Below are positions 35,783 to 47,792 of a stretch of DNA of 64,000 nt, one piece after another (the stretch's first letter is position 1; each line of letters opens with the position of its first letter). Both the position numbers and the translations under genes were made by a program. Under the pieces are notes generated by a model. The model worked only from the letters and a program-made list of their open reading frames with translations. It was not told the origin of the DNA and ran no database searches. Origin of the DNA: CAYRVX01 sp964642165 (lineage in GTDB: Bacteria > Planctomycetota > Phycisphaerae > SM23-33); contig CAZXOC010000001.1 in NCBI GenBank assembly GCA_964642165.1, positions 1 to 64,000 of the forward strand, read 5' to 3'.

Positions 35783-36627
35783 NNNNNNNNNNNNNNNNNN
35801 NNNNNNNNNNNNNNNNNNNNNNNNNNNNNNNNNNNNNNNNNNNNNNNNNNNNNNNNNNNNNNNNNNNNNNNNNNNNNNNNNNGTCGTCCCGGGCGAGACG
35901 ATCCTGCACTATGGCGAGAGCATGGAGTGGTACCCGGACATGCCCGCCGGCGGCGAGGGGCCCACCGCGGAGATCATCGACGCCTTCACCGTCCGCGCGC
36001 ACGACGGCAACACCGTCTCGGACAGGGCGGCGACCGTGCGGATCGCCGTGGGCGAGCCGACCGGCGTCGTGGCCAACGACGACCTCGTCAGCGTGCAGGA
36101 GGACGAAGCCCTGCCGTTGGAGGAGATCCTGCTGGAGAACGACAAGGGCGAGGGCGAGCTGGTCATCATCTCCGTGGGCGAGGCCGCTCACGGCGAGGTG
36201 AGCCTCGGCGAGGGCGGGCAGGTCCTCTACGCGCCCGCGGCGAACTTCAACGGCACCGACACCTTCACCTACGTGATGCGGGACGACTCGCAGCAGACCG
36301 ACTCGGCGCTGGTGACCGTCCGGGTCGAGCCCGTCAACGACCGGCCGGAGGCCTACGACGACTACTTCCTCGTGCCGATGGGCACCCCCGGCCAGGACCT
36401 CGATGTCCTGAGGCAGGACGACCGGGGCGACTACGATCCCGACGGCGATATCCTGACGGCCGAGAAGCTGACCGATCCCAAATACGGCACGCTGACGCAG
36501 AATCCCGACGGCACGTTCCGCTACACGCCCGAGCCCGGGTACGTCGGGCCCGACGGCTTCACCTACCGCGCCGACGACGGCCACGGCGGCAGCGACGACG
36601 CCACCGTGGACATCCGCGTCGAGCCGA
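33889..36627 (+). repeat. tandem unit 2 of giant exoprotein: GEVED-PPC-C13-Big_9
   Basis: Same order as unit 1: GEVED 33889-34385, PPC 34390-34750, C13-like protease 34755-35545 (His codon 35083-35085, Cys codon 35245-35247), Big_9-like domains to 36627. Block-by-block protein similarity shows a tandem duplication. It is interrupted by the spurious N gap. Confidence 0.7.
35783..35882. other. assembly gap (100 N), artefactual
   Basis: The 55 nt before the gap (35728-35782) are identical to the 55 nt after it (35883-35937). Removing the N run and one 55-nt copy gives continuous sequence and keeps the reading frame (1,854 codons before, then directly into 35883). This is what two contigs sharing an unmerged k-mer overlap look like. 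Confidence 0.9.
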
Positions 36628-39600
36628 TGGACTTCGGCGACGCGCCGGACGACGAGCAGTTGCCCGGCTACCCCACGCTGCTGGTCCACGACGGCGCGCG
36701 CCACGTCATCCGGGGGCCGTGGCTGGGCGACCGGCAGGACGCGCCCGACATCGACGGCGACGGCCAGCCGATGCTCCACGCCCTCGGGGACGACACCGAC
36801 ACCCAAGGCGACGACGAGAACGGGCTGGTCACCTACTGGCTGCCCGTCGGCGGGGATGGCCACCTGCTGGTCGACGTCCACGACGGCGGGACGGGCGCCA
36901 GACCGATCGTCCAGGCGTGGATCGACTTCGACGCCAGCGGCACGTTCGAGGCCGCCGAGGAGGTCTTCCGCGGCCCGCTGGCGCACGGGCGCCACCAGAT
37001 CGACTTCCCCGTCCCGGTCGACGCGCGCCCCGGCGCGAGGTACGTCCGCCTGCGGATCAGCAGCACCGGCGTGCTGGGGCCGCTGGGCCCGGCCAGCGAC
37101 GGCGAGGTCGAGGACCACGAGGTGGCCGTCTACGCCCTGGACTGGGGCGACGCGCCGGACGCGAAAGACCCGCCGCGCTACCCGACGCTGGCGGTCAACG
37201 ACGGGGCCTCGCACAGGCTGCCCAGCGACGCGGCCGTGAAACTGCACCTCGGGCGCCACATCGACACGGAGGCGGACGGCCTGCCCGACCCGAACGCCCT
37301 CGGCGACGACAACGACCCGCCGATGGCCCTGGACGACGAGGACGGCGTGGCCTTCGTCTCACCGTTGATCCCTGGCATGACAGCCACGGTCCAGGTGACG
37401 ACGACGATCACCTCGCCGACGCCGACGTTCGGCTACCTGGACGCCTGGATCGACTTCGACGCCAACGGCACGTGGGAGCCCGGCGAGCAGATCTTCACGT
37501 CCCGGCAGCTCACGAACGGCACGGCGCCGCTGACGTTCAGCGTGCCCTCGACGGCCGTGGTCGGCCCGACCTTCGCTCGCTTCCGTCTCAGCGCGACCGA
37601 CGCGACGCTCAAGCCGACCGGCTACGGGAGCGTCGGCGAGGTCGAGGACTACCTCGTGAACGTCCTCGATCGCGCGCCGGAGAACACGAAGTGGGTGCAG
37701 TGGCCGGACCTGACGCCCGCCGGCATCGACATCCGCGCGGACGACGGCGACGGCATCGTGCGCGTGCTGGCCGACGACTTCCTGTGCACCCAGGCGGGAC
37801 TCCTGACGGACGTGCACCTGTGGGGCTCGTGGCTGGGCGACGAGCACGGCGGCATCGAGAGCATCCACCTGAGCATCCACGGCGACGATCCTGCCGGGAA
37901 CGAGGGCAGCGACCCCGACAACAAGTTCTCCAAGCCGGACAAGCAGCTCTGGGACTGGGACTTCGCACGCGGGACGTTCACGGAGAGCCTCGTCGCCGTC
38001 GTGCCGGAAGGCGAGTTCTGGTGGGACCCGGCCCGGGAGGTGCTCAAGGAGGCCGGCGACCACGAGGTCTGGCGGATCGACATTCCCATCAAGCCCGAGG
38101 AGGCCTTCGAGCAGCTCGGGACGGCGGACAAGCCGATCATCTACTGGCTGGACGTGAGCGTTACCACGTTGGAGGGGCAGTTCGGCTGGAAGACGCGCCG
38201 CTGGCCCGACCACTTCATGGACGACGCCGTCTTCCACGCCGGCGAACTGCCGCCGGCGTGGCAGGAGCTGCGCTACCCGGAGGGCCATCCGTACCACGGG
38301 CTGGAGAAAGACTCGATCGACCTGGCCTTCGCCCTGACGTTCGAGGAGGTCCCCGACAAGCTGGACTTCGGCGACGCGCCGGAGTCCTACAAGACGCTCC
38401 GGGGCGACAATGGCCCGCGGCACGTGCTTCTCGGGGGCCCGTGGCTCGGCGACGACGACGACCAGCCGGATGCGGAGACCGACGGCCAGCCCGACCCGGA
38501 CGCCCTCGGCGACGACACGTACGACCTGAACGACGACGAGGACGGCTTGTACAGTCGCTTCCTGCCCGTCGGCGGCGACGGATACCTCAGGGTGGTCGTC
38601 AACGGCGGCGGCGGCGTCGTTCAGGCGTGGGTGGACTTCAACGGCAGCGGCGAGTTCGACCATCCCGCCGAGCTGGTCGCCGACGACTTCCGCGGCGACG
38701 GCGTGCAGCGCTTCGACTTCCCCGTGCCCGACGACGCGACGCCCGGGCCGACGTTCGTCCGCCTGCGGATCAGCACGGACGGCGGGCTGACGCCGGTGGG
38801 CGAGGCCCCCGACGGCGAGGTCGAGGACCACAGAATCTTCATCAACAGGCTGGACTTCGGCGACGCGCCCGACCCGACGTACCCGACGCTTTTGCCCTTC
38901 GGCGCATCCCACGGCGTCTGGCACGACCTCAGCGAGGCGTCGTACCTGGGCACCGCGGTGGACACCGAGCCCGACGGCCAGCCGAACGCCGACGCGACGG
39001 GCGACGACATCAACCCCTCGACGCTGGACGACGAGGACGGTGTGACCTTCACGTCGGCGCTCGTGCCCGGGCAGTGGGCCACGGCGGACGTCTTCGCGAC
39101 GATCGGCTTGAGGCCGTCGCGCGTCTTCCTGGACGCGTGGATCGACTTCGACGGCAGCGGGACCTGGGAGGCGGGTGAGAAGATCGCCGACGGCCTGCCG
39201 CTGGCCGCCGGGAACAACCCCCTGTCGTTCCTGGTGCCCGAAGGTGCGGTCGCCGGGGAGACCTTCGCCCGCTTCCGCCTGAGCAACAACCCCGGGCAGA
39301 CGCCGGGAGGCTACGGCGGCTTCGGCGAGGTGGAGGACCACGCGGTCACCATCGAGGCGCCCCTGGACTTCGGCGACGCCTGGGACACCGACGAGGCCCC
39401 GAGGTACCCGACGCTGCTCGTCCACGACGGCGCGCGCCATCAGATCGGCGGCCCGTGGCTGGGCGGCGACCACGACGCGCCCGACCCGGAGGCCGACGGG
39501 CAGCCGCACCCGAACGCCCTCGGCGACGACCTGCTGGACCTGAACGACGACGAGGACGGCGTCGCGATCTCGCAGCCCATCCGCGGGCAGAAGAACGACG

Positions 39601-42600
39601 CCACGGTGATCGTCTCCGGCGGCGGGGTCGTCCAGATCTGGATCGACCTGGACCAGGACGGCGCGTGGCATCCGGACGACGAGCTGCTCTACGACGACTT
39701 CCTGCCGGCCGGAACGCACCCGATCGAGCTCGACATCCCGTCCTCGGCGAAGCTGGGATGGACCTGGGCCCGGGCGCGGATCAGCCGCGACGGCGGGCTG
39801 CGGCCCTGGGGGCTCGCGCCGGACGGCGAGGTCGAGGACCGGAAGGTCGAGATCGTCGATCCGGCGCCGCCGACCAAGTGGGATCAGCCGCCCGTCCCCG
39901 GCGTCGAGCAGGACATCTACTACGGCTGGGACGAGCCGAGCGTCATCGGCTCGGAATGGATCGTGGCCGACGACTGGTACTGCGGCGGCGACGAGCCCGT
40001 CACGGACATCGTCTGGTGGGGGTCGTTCCAGGGCTGGCTGGACGCCGACAGCATCCCGGCGCCGGACACCTTCCGCTTCACCTTCTGGTCGGACGTGCCG
40101 GCGGGCGCTAGCGCGGCCGACTCCTGGAGCCGCCCGGGCAGGCTGCTCAGCGCCGCCAGCGTCCCCGCCGACGCCGTGAACTGGGAGTTTGTCGGCTGGG
40201 ACCACGATCCGAGAACGGGTGTCTGGGACGCCTGCTACCGCTTTGAGGCGGCCCTGGAGCCCGACCAGTGGTTCTTCCAGGAGTCCGAGGAGAACGCGAT
40301 CTACTGGCTGAGCGTCGCGGCGGACTACGGCACCTCGGCGCTGCCGGATCACCCGTTCGGCTGGAAGGCCGTCCCGCGCGATCCGGACTCGCTGGCGCCC
40401 GACGACGCCGTGCGGATCTTCCGCCCGACGGCGCCCGATCCGGACGTCGTGCCGGGGCCGTGGCTCTCCCCGGCGGACACGTTCCCGAACCTCGAGGGCG
40501 TGTACGTCTCGGAAGGCGGCACGGGGTTCGAGGGATCCGAGGTCAAGCTTGGCAGTCTGGCCCTGATCCCCACCGACAACACCCGCGTGGTGTCGCCGAC
40601 TCCGAACGCGGGGCAGTCCTTCGACTCGTTCTTCGACGTCTTCGTCGAGTTGGACCTCGGCGGCGGCGGGCAGTACGCCGTCGAGTCGTTCTTCGACGTC
40701 TTCACGGAACTGAGCGTCGATGGCGGCGACGGCGCGACGGGGACCTTCCAGACCGAGATCGCCTCGATGGAGCTCTCGGGCGACCTGCCGGAAGGCATGA
40801 GGATCCGCGTGAGCCAAAGCCGCCGGTCGCTCGGGGAGCACACCGCCACCGACAACGACGAAGGTCAGTTCTCCGTCGAGTCGTTCTTCGACGTGTTCGT
40901 CGAGCTGAGCGTCGACGGGGGGGACACCTGGCTCCCCGCCGACGCCCCGGTGCGCGTGACGGGCGCGGGCAACACGGTCGCCTTCTCCTCCGGCGAGCCG
41001 ATCACCTGGCCGACGCCGCACAGCTCCTGGGACATGGCGTTCGAGCTCCACAGCCGCGATGACCTCGGCAAGTGGCTCCAGAAGCCGGACCGGAAGACCG
41101 GCCTGGACGTCCTGGACGGCCCGATCGCCGTGGGCGTCGACGAGGCGAAGATCTACGAGAAGTACCTCGCCGACGACTTCAAGTGCACGGCCTCCGGGCC
41201 GATCACCGAGATCACCTTCTGGGGCTCGTACCTGGACGACTGGCGGATCAGCGAGGAGCCGGTGTTCAACCTGGCGATCTTCGCGGACATTCCGGCCCAC
41301 GAGAGTCCCACCGGCTACAGCATGCCCGGCGATCTCCTCTGGAACGAGTACCTCCCGGCCACCATCGAGCTGCTCGAGGCCGAGGGGCTGGAGGAGCGGT
41401 TCTTCGACCCGAACCGCAACGAGATCATCGGTTCGGACACGCAGCTCTGGCGCTACACGTTCCAGATCGATCCCGTTGCCGCCTTCAAGCAGGAGGAGGG
41501 CACGGTCTACTGGCTTGGCGTGCACCATTCCTTCGACCTGGTCGGCGACGGGATCGTGGACGGCCAGGACGAGCGGGCCCTGACCGAATCCGGCTGGGCG
41601 TACGGGTGGAAGACCTCCCGGGACCGCTGGAACGACGCCGCGGTCTTCGTCGACGTCAAGTCCATGGGCACGTCGGGCGAGATCACGCCTCCGCGCGACC
41701 GCTGGCGCCGGCTGGTCGACCCCGTCACCGGCGACGGGATCGATCTGTCGTTCCGGGTCCGGACGGACACGGGGCCGACGATCAAGTGGACGCAGCCGCC
41801 GCTGCGGCACCCGCACAGCATCTACGAGGGCTGGGACGAGTGGAGCGTCTACGGCGGCGAGCAGATCGTCGCCGACGACTGGTACTGCGATACGGACGAC
41901 CCCGTCACGGACATCCACTGGTGGGGCTCGTTCCGCGACTGGCGCGGCGGCGCCCTGCCGGACGACGCGCCGGAGGCGTTCCAAATCGGCATCTGGACGG
42001 ACGTGCCGGCCGGCGTGGGCCGGCCCTGGAGCCATCCCGGCGAGATCGTCCACGAGATCATCTGCACCGAGTTCACGTGGGAGCACGACAAGTGGGAGTT
42101 CGACCCGCGCGACTCCACGGCCCCGCCGGAGTCCGTGTTCCTCTTCGAGCAGGACCTCTCGGAGGACGAGTGGTTCTGGCAGCAGCCCGGCGGGAACATC
42201 TACTGGGTCAGCATCTCGGCGATGTACGACGCGGGCATGCAGCCGGAGCACGAGTTCGGGTGGCTGACGCGACGGCGCGACCCCGAGTCGCTCGCGCCCG
42301 ACGACGCCGTGGCGATCGACAAGCCCACCGCGCCCGAGCCGTACAACCCCAAGGTGGTGACGTCCGCGCCCGACGTGTTCCCGAACCCCGACGCCGTGTA
42401 CGACTCGACCGGCCCCGTCAGCGTGGTGGACCCGGCCGCGGGGACTCGCCTCCAGCTCGACCGCGTTCGGATGGTCCCCACCGGCCAGTCCAGCGCGCTG
42501 CCGCCCGAGGGCGAGAGCTTCACCGTCGATTCGTTCTTCGACGTCTTTTTCGACATCACGGTCACGGACATCGACGCCGGGCCCGCCGGCGACGAGCCGG

Positions 42601-45446
42601 CCGGTGTGGACTCCTTCTTCGACGTCTTCACCGAGCTCAGGATGAGGGCGAACGTCACCAACACCGGCGGCGACACGGCCACCGGCAGCTTCCAGGCCGA
42701 GATCGTCGAGATGACTCTGATCGGCGACATCCTCGCCCCCGGCGTGATGATCCGCTTGAGCGAGACGGACGCCTCGGGCGGCCAGCATCACATCATCGAC
42801 GACGGCGACGCGGGCTACTCGGTGGAGTCGTTCTTCGACGTCTTCACGGAGCTGAGCGTGGACGGGGGGCAGACCTGGCACAAGCCCGGCAAGCCCCTCC
42901 GCATGACCGCCCAGCGGGGGGCGACCTCCGACACGAATCTGCCGAAGGCCTACGACGTGGTCTGCGGAACGAGCTTCTCAGACGCGGGCACCAGGTGGGA
43001 GGAGGTGGGCGGCCGGACCGTCCAGCTCAACCGCCTGCGGATGGTCCCCTCCGGCGAGCCGTTCGAGCTCCCGGGCGAGGGCGGGACCTTGACGGTCGAT
43101 TCGTTCTTCGACGTCTTCTTCGACATCACGATCACGGACGTTGACGCGCCCACTCAGCCCGAGGAGGACGAGGAGCCGATCCAGGCGTACTTCCCGGACA
43201 TCCTCACGCAGATGGTCATCACCAACCCGACCGACGGCGCGGCCGGGACCTTCCAGGCCGAGATCGTCTCCATGGAGCTGGAGGACGAAGTGCTGGGACC
43301 GGACCTGGAGATCCGCCTGGACAAGGACCACAAGTCGCTCGGGATCCTGCGCGTCACGGACCTGGGCAACGGGCAATTCTCCGTGGATTCGTTCTTCGAC
43401 GTCTTCACCGAGCTGAGCGTGGACGGCGGGGACACGTGGATCGCCGCGGAAGGCGGCCCGATGGGCGACGGGTCCATCCCCATGGAGGGCTCGGACGACA
43501 CGAGCCTCTTCGTCGACGGCAAGCCGATCGAGTGGCCCGCGGGCACGTCGTGGGACATGGCGTTTAGCCTGACCACGCGGGACGTCGAGCCGGAGCACGA
43601 CCTCGGCGACGCGCCGGACAGCACGAACCACCACGGCGACCGCATGACGGCGTATCCGGGCGTGCCGGCGCACTTCCCGACGGTCTACCGGGACGCGACG
43701 GGAGCCCCGGGCCCGATCCACTTGCAGCCGCGGGCGTTCGCCTTCCTCGGCGAGGACGTCACGCTGGAGCACGAGGCCGACGTCGGGCCCGACGAGGACC
43801 CGTCCAACAACATCCTGCCCCCGGACGACGCGGCGAACCGCGACCTGGCCGACGACGGCGTGGCCCTCGACACCCTGACGCTGACGCACTGCGAGTGGAA
43901 CACGTTCGACTTCAACGTCACCGTCGTGGACCCGCTGTACCGCTCGGCGCGCGTCAACGTGTGGTTCGACTTCAACCGCGACGGCGACTGGGACGACCGC
44001 TTCGAGTGCGCCGACGGCACCGTCGTGAGCGAGTGGGCCGTCCAGAACATGCAGATCGACACCCCGGGCGAGCCGGGGACGGTGCCGTACACGACGGACC
44101 CGTTCCTCGCCTGGCACGGCGGCAGCGCCGCCGAGGACCGCCCGCTCTGGATGCGCATCACCCTGTCGATCGAGCCCTGGCATGGGGAGCCCGGCCTGCC
44201 GGGCTACGGCGGCTCGGGCCCGGACGACGGCTACCGGTTCGGCGAGACTGAAGACTACTACGTCGACGAGTACGAGCAGACGCTCTACGACTTCGGCGAC
44301 GCGCCGGAACTCGCGACGGCGCCGGGCTACCCGACGCGCCTGTGGGCCGACGGCGCCCGCCACGTGATCGCCGATCCGTGGCTGGGCGACGACGAGGACC
44401 AGCCCGACGCCGAGCTCGACGGCCAGCCGAACGCCGACGCCACGGGCGACGACGTCCTCGACGGCAACGACGACGAGGAAGGCGTCCGCTTCCTCACGCC
44501 GCTCTACCCCGGACGCGCAGCCCGCGTCGCCGTGGAGGCCTCCGCCGACGGCCTGCTCAACGCCTGGATCGACTTCAACGCCCCCATGGGCTGGGAGGCG
44601 GCCGAGCAGATCTTCACCAACATGCCGGTCTCGTCGGGCGTGAACATCCTGAACTTCACCGTGCCGGCCGGGGCGACGCTCGGCGACACCTTCGCCCGCT
44701 TCCGGCTCAGCAGCCAGGCGGACCTGCTGCCGACCGGCCCGGCGCCGGACGGCGAGGTCGAGGACCACCTCGTCGAGATCGAGCGCGAGCCGGTGCTCGT
44801 CAAGTGGGACCAGCCCGGCGAGCCCGCCGACCCGGCCAACGTCTTCTACGGCTGGAACGAGATCTCCCTCGACATGGCCGACGACGAGACGTTCGCCGCG
44901 GACGACTGGCTGTGCAGCGATCCCGCCCCCGTGACGGGCGTGACGTGGTGGGGCTCGTTCGCCGACTGGCTGGGCACGGAGCCGCCGGCCATGCCGGACT
45001 ACTTCGACCTGGCGATCTGGTCGGACGTCCCGGCGGGCACGGGCGGGGCGTACCCCTTCAGCCACCCGGACAAGGTCCTGTGGTCCGTCGAGGCCCGCGA
45101 CGTCTCGCGCGAGTTCGTCGGGTGGGACTTCGACCCCACGACGGAGACGTACGAGGCCTGCTTCCGGTTCGAGTACACGCTGCCGCTGGACCAGTGGTTC
45201 CGGCAGGAGGAGGCCGACACGCTCTTCTGGCTGAGCATCGGGGCGGGCTACGCCACGGGCACGATGCCGGCCCATCCGTGGGGCTGGAAGACGCGCCCGC
45301 GCGATGCCTCCTCGCCCGCGCCCGACGCCGCCGTCCGCATCATCACGCCCATGACCTCCGACGTCGGCGAGTACATGGAAGAGTGCAAGATAATCGAGTG
45401 GAACGACGAGGGCTGGGACCTCGCCTTCGAGCTGCACACGCAGGAG
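35883..45446 (+). CDS. giant LEPR-XLL exoprotein, middle part (GEVED, KWxQPP/VADDW and SFFDVF arrays)
   Basis: 3,188 codons, open across the whole contig and in frame with both neighbours once the gaps are treated correctly. It begins with the end of tandem unit 2, then carries GEVED domains at about 36628, 37138, 38363, 38851, 39361, 43600 and 44288. It also has modules with K-W-x-Q-P-P, G-W-D-E and V-A-D-D-W-x-C (about 37686, 39870, 41075, 41780, 44795), probably the uncharacterised DUF7901 type, and three blocks with the SFFDVF motif (40540-43480). The composition is strongly acidic (Asp-rich, xDxDG), as expected for calcium-dependent extracellular beta domains. No catalytic domain is recognised here. 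Likely a surface or secreted stalk. Confidence 0.85.
36628..44785 (+). repeat. GEVED domain array (copies 3-9)
   Basis: Seven further copies with the pattern DFGDAPD, YPTL, DGARH, LGDD, DGQPD, DDEDGV, (A/V)WIDF, FARFRIS and DGEVEDH, starting near 36628, 37138, 38363, 38851, 39361, 43600 (divergent) and 44288. With 31297 and 33889 the protein has nine. Confidence 0.75.
40626..43440 (+). repeat. SFFDVF motif repeats
   Basis: Eight copies of a near-identical 18-nt core encoding SFFDVF at 40626, 40686, 40881, 42531, 42612, 42828, 43101 and 43389, grouped in three blocks. In each block the later copies are followed by 'ELSVDGG'. A ninth degenerate position reads AYFPDIL (about 43183). Confidence 0.75.
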
Positions 45447-45546
45447 NNNNNNNNNNNNNNNNNNNNNNNNNNNNNNNNNNNNNNNNNNNNNNNNNNNNNN
45501 NNNNNNNNNNNNNNNNNNNNNNNNNNNNNNNNNNNNNNNNNNNNNN
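45447..45546. other. assembly gap (100 N) inside giant exoprotein
   Basis: The flanks do not overlap, so true sequence is missing. The reading frame ends on a full codon before and resumes with TAC after it, both in the exoprotein style, so the gap lies within one gene. Confidence 0.9.
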
Positions 45547-47739
45547 TACGTGCCGACCACGGGCGTCGACCGTGCGGACCGTGCCGACCTGATCTACGAC
45601 GCCTCGAACGGCAACGTCAAGCTCGATCCGACCGAGGCCGCCGGTGGGATCATCACCTTCTTCCAGCTGAAGAACGCCGCCGGCGGCGACGACTTCAACG
45701 CGCCGGGTGTGGTCACGTTCCCGCCGCCCACGGGACCATACGTGACGGACCTCGCGGCGGAAATAGGCTGGGCGGATGTCTCGCTCGCGGGCTTCTCGTC
45801 GCAGCACGACTTGGGCAACATCTTCCCGGTCGGCATGGATCTTCCGGCTTTGACGGCGTTCCTGACCAAGTCGAGCTACGTTGGCCGGGCAGGCTCCGGC
45901 CTCCCCGATCTCGATCTGATCGTACTAGGCACGCCTGCTGACCCAACGCGCTTCTTCCACGGCTGGGACGAGCCCAGCATCTACGGCAAGCAGATCGTCG
46001 CCGACGACTGGCTCTGCACGACGGCGGACCCCGTCACCGACGTGCACTGGCTCGGCTCGTTCCTGGACTGGAGCTCCCCGGAGCGCCCGGAGGTCATGCC
46101 GGAGGCGTTCCACTTCGCCGTGTGGACGGACATGCCGGCCGACGCCGACGACCCCGACTCCTGGAGCCATCCCGGGCGCGTCGTCTGGGAGCACCGCTGC
46201 GAGGAGTTCTCGATGGAGTTCGTCGGGTGGGACTTCGACCCGCGCGGCGACCGGGCACCCGAGGCGACGTTCCTCTTCGAGCAGGACCTGCCCAGGGACG
46301 CGTGGTTCTCGCAGGAACCCGGGGAGAACATCTACTGGATCAGCATCGCGGCCGTGTACGGCGACGACGTCGTGCCGGACAGGCACGCCTTCGGGTGGAA
46401 GACCCGCCCGCGCGACACCGACTCGCCCGCGCCCGACGACGCCGTTCGGATCTACGATCCTCTCCGGCCCGAGGTGGGCGATCCCTTCGGCCGCGGCGAG
46501 CCGATCCTCTGGCCCACGCCGGAGGCCGAGTCCGTCGATATGGTCTTCACGCTGACCAGCCGGGACTACACGCCGCCGACGATCACCGGCGTGTACCTCA
46601 GCGGCACGGAGTGGACGGCCGAGTACCTCACGTATCTCGAGGACAACGGTCTCGGCGACGCCGAGCACGGTTTCCTCGTGCCGACGGGGGACGCCCAGCT
46701 CGAACCCCAGGCATGGGGCAACATCGACCGGATCGTGACCGCCTTCAGCGAGGAGGTCGTCGTCGTCAAGGAGGACCTGCACGTCCTGAACGCCGGCGAG
46801 TACGGAATCAGGGGCTTCGAGTACGATTCGGTCGGCCATACGGCGGCCTGGACGCTCGCGGAGCCGCTCCACCTCGGCAGCGCGCAGATCGTCATCACCT
46901 ACACCAGGCCGAGCCTGTTCGGAGCTGACGGGCCCGAGCCAACGAACGGTGGCTTCCCGTCCCGGACGGACGTCATCGACCTGTCCGGCAACGCGCTGGA
47001 CGGCGAGTGGGAAGACGGCGAGAGCACATACCCCTCCGGCGACGGCACGGCCGGCGGGGACTTCGGAATGACCGTCAACGTCCTGCCCGGCGACACGAAC
47101 AAGGATGGCGTGGCGGACTTCCAGGACTACATCACGCTCAAGCGGAACACGCCCACGTCCAGCGGGGCGAGTTTCGAGCAGGCCGACTTCGATGGCGACG
47201 GCGACGTGGACGGCGGCGACTTCCTCATCCTCCGCGCGAACCTCGGCAACGCTGTCGCGCCCGCCGCGGGAGGCGAGGGCGTGACCGCCGCGGCACCGAC
47301 CGTGACGAACGAGGCCCCCGCCCCGGCGGAGGCGCCTGCCCCGGCCGAGGAGCCGGCCGCCGCGAGCGAGGCGCTCGCCCGGACGGCCGCGGCGCCCGAC
47401 CCGCTGCGCGTCGCCGCGTCGGTCTTCGGCCAGCAGGACGCCCAGGCGATTCGCGAGGCGCTGACGCCCCGGGCCCTTCGCCGCAAGGGCGCCCGGCGGC
47501 GGGCCTCCGCCTCGACGCTCCGCAAGGCGCGGGTCGTCCTGCCGCTTCGCCAGGCCGATGTGCTGTTCGGCGCGGCACGCCGGATTGCCCGGCGCCGCGC
47601 CGCGGCGCCGCGCGCGACCGTGCCGACCCGGATCGAGATCCAGTCGGTCGGCCGGCACGCCACGCCGGGCCTGGCGGACGGCCTGCTGGACGTCCTGTCC
47701 GGCGTGACGATCCTCCCGCTGGAGGCGCCGAGGCGCTGA
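45547..47739 (+). CDS. giant LEPR-XLL exoprotein, C-terminal part with dockerin
   Basis: 730 residues continuing the same protein. It opens with a beta-rich segment ('DLIYDASNGNVKLDPTEAAG') of the type that often precedes sorting signals in planctomycete exoproteins. It is followed by the last KWxQPP-type module (without its first strand, from about 45943) and a sandwich domain (46560-47060). At 47086-47253 stands a dockerin type I pair: 'GDTNKDGVADFQDYITLKRN' and 'ADFDGDGDVDGGDFLILRAN', two EF-hand-like calcium loops. An Ala/Pro/Glu linker and a basic, Arg-rich tail end the protein. Dockerins bind cohesins; no cohesin is seen in this window. Together the three parts encode at least about 5,772 residues. 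Confidence 0.85.
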   Translation, partial: YVPTTGVDRADRADLIYDASNGNVKLDPTEAAGGIITFFQLKNAAGGDDFNAPGVVTFPPPTGPYVTDLAAEIGWADVSLAGFSSQHDLGNIFPVGMDLPALTAFLTKSSYVGRAGSGLPDLDLIVLGTPADPTRFFHGWDEPSIYGKQIVADDWLCTTADPVTDVHWLGSFLDWSSPERPEVMPEAFHFAVWTDMPADADDPDSWSHPGRVVWEHRCEEFSMEFVGWDFDPRGDRAPEATFLFEQDLPRDAWFSQEPGENIYWISIAAVYGDDVVPDRHAFGWKTRPRDTDSPAPDDAVRIYDPLRPEVGDPFGRGEPILWPTPEAESVDMVFTLTSRDYTPPTITGVYLSGTEWTAEYLTYLEDNGLGDAEHGFLVPTGDAQLEPQAWGNIDRIVTAFSEEVVVVKEDLHVLNAGEYGIRGFEYDSVGHTAAWTLAEPLHLGSAQIVITYTRPSLFGADGPEPTNGGFPSRTDVIDLSGNALDGEWEDGESTYPSGDGTAGGDFGMTVNVLPGDTNKDGVADFQDYITLKRNTPTSSGASFEQADFDGDGDVDGGDFLILRANLGNAVAPAAGGEGVTAAAPTVTNEAPAPAEAPAPAEEPAAASEALARTAAAPDPLRVAASVFGQQDAQAIREALTPRALRRKGARRRASASTLRKARVVLPLRQADVLFGAARRIARRRAAAPRATVPTRIEIQSVGRHATPGLADGLLDVLSGVTILPLEAPRR

Positions 47740-47792
47740 GCCCGCCCGCGCGCGGCGCGGACACCACGGGCGACATCACGCACGTAGTCAGG

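Larger units (their letters stand above)
37686..46557 (+). repeat. KWxQPP / VADDWxC module array
   Basis: Six modules of about 210 residues starting near 37686, 39870, 41075, 41780, 44795 and 45943, with KWxQP, GWDE, VADDWxC, WWGSFxDW, WSDVPAG, YW(L/V)S and 'FGWKTRPRDxxSxAPDDAVR'. This matches what I know of the uncharacterised DUF7901 type. Confidence 0.6.

Noticed and set aside
37359..42881. 1,840-codon minus-strand open frame (and similar ones at 30703-35490 and 42978-45560)
   Set aside because: Shadows of the giant exoprotein: low-complexity Arg/Val/Asp composition mirrors GAC/GTC codons on the other strand.
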